From Paracoccaceae bacterium (GTDB lineage Bacteria > Pseudomonadota > Alphaproteobacteria > Rhodobacterales > Rhodobacteraceae), in contig SKWP01000157.1 of NCBI GenBank assembly GCA_007128865.1, positions 1 to 5,433 on the forward strand: DNA of 5,433 nucleotides. Direction: 5' to 3'. The position numbers and the translations under genes are program-made. The notes under the pieces are model-generated. The model was given only the letters and a program-made list of their open reading frames with translations. It did not search any database and had not been told where the DNA came from. This document shows, in pieces, positions 5,206 through 5,433 of this stretch (positions within the stretch are counted from its first letter, which is position 1; the number at the start of each line of letters is the position of its first letter).

Positions 5206-5223
5206 GGTCACGCCACGCCAGAC

Positions 5224-5269
5224 GGGCGGGTCACGGCGCGGAAGGGTTTCCCGCGCCTGACCCGCGCCC
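5224..5269 (+). terminator. Strong bulged hairpin after mgtE
   Basis: Starting 19 bases past the mgtE stop, GGGC (5224-5227) pairs with GCCC (5266-5269), GGGTCA (5228-5233) with TGACCC (5258-5263) and GGCGCGG (5235-5241) with CCGCGCC (5251-5257). That makes 17 pairs with two small bulges and a nine-base loop. No T-run follows, but size and position make it the best terminator candidate in the window. It probably ends the mgtE transcript before the gene at 5318. Confidence 0.6.
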
Positions 5270-5317
5270 TACCATCATGCACGGGGCCGCCCCGTCGGGA
5301 TCACGAAAGGAGACAGC

Positions 5318-5433
5318 ATGACTCAAACACCCCTGCGCCGCCTCGGCCGATCCGCCGCCAGCCTCTATCGCAGCGGCATGCTTGGGCCGATGGCCGGTCT
5401 TGCCGTGATGGGCGGTTCGGCCTGGGCGATGGC
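5318..5433 (+). CDS. N-terminal fragment of an unrecognised, possibly exported or membrane protein
   Basis: ATG 5318 follows AGGAG (5308-5312) at five bases, and the frame is open to the right edge of the window, giving 38 complete codons. The visible N-terminus has a basic stretch (about residues 7-18, with several Arg) and then a hydrophobic Gly/Ala/Met-rich stretch ending AWAMA (about 20-38). This resembles a Sec signal peptide with a possible A-x-A cleavage site, or a first transmembrane helix. The distal part is missing, so no family can be assigned. It is separated from mgtE by the hairpin at 5224-5269 and probably has its own promoter, though none is clearly visible. Confidence 0.6.
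   Translation, partial: MTQTPLRRLGRSAASLYRSGMLGPMAGLAVMGGSAWAM

Noticed and set aside
3409..5211. 600-codon open frame on the minus strand opposite the DUF2493, HisE-like and mgtE genes
   Set aside because: It lies antisense to three genes with clear family motifs, reads as His/Arg/Gly-rich low-complexity sequence, and is a usual consequence of high third-position GC.
1..5433. CRISPR, tRNA, rRNA, insertion sequence or attachment-site signatures
   Set aside because: No regularly spaced repeats, cloverleaf-like segment, transposase motif or long terminal inverted repeat was seen on either strand.

Overview
The window is GC-rich bacterial chromosome (roughly two thirds G+C, third codon positions mostly G or C) and reads like an alphaproteobacterium, probably Rhodobacterales-like. 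That placement is inferred from base composition, codon use and gene content. No rRNA, tRNA, CRISPR array, insertion sequence or phage gene is visible.

Layout: (i) 2-238, the 3' end of an unrecognised gene, followed by a non-coding stretch with two perfect hairpins and a C9 run. (ii) 445-1398, a six-helix cation diffusion facilitator (CDF) transporter with an altered metal site. (iii) Convergent to it, on the minus strand, 1438-2556, a two-repeat ion permease of the ArsB/NhaD type; one bulged hairpin between the two genes could terminate both. (iv) About 2560-3160, a gene-poor, structure-rich stretch on the plus side of the permease. It holds a long hairpin, a second hairpin that would bury a ribosome binding site, a 60-codon Pro/Ala/Arg-rich small ORF, a near-perfect 23-bp palindrome and a hairpin whose loop carries the small ORF's stop codon. 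(v) 3180-5205, a tight co-directional set: a DUF2493/SLOG-fold protein, a HisE-like nucleotide pyrophosphohydrolase, and an MgtE-type magnesium channel that lacks the usual N-terminal domain. A strong bulged hairpin closes the set at 5224-5269. (vi) 5318 to the window end, the start of another gene with a possible export signal.

Three of the recognisable genes are ion transporters: CDF, ArsB/NhaD-type permease and MgtE. The most interesting unit is the probable transcript 2840-5269, where a structured leader and a proline-rich mini-ORF precede a nucleotide-binding-type protein, a nucleotide-hydrolase-type protein and a Mg2+ channel. A nucleotide- or Mg2+-responsive module is a reasonable hypothesis, but the sequence alone shows only the gene order, short spacing, shared strand and leader structures.
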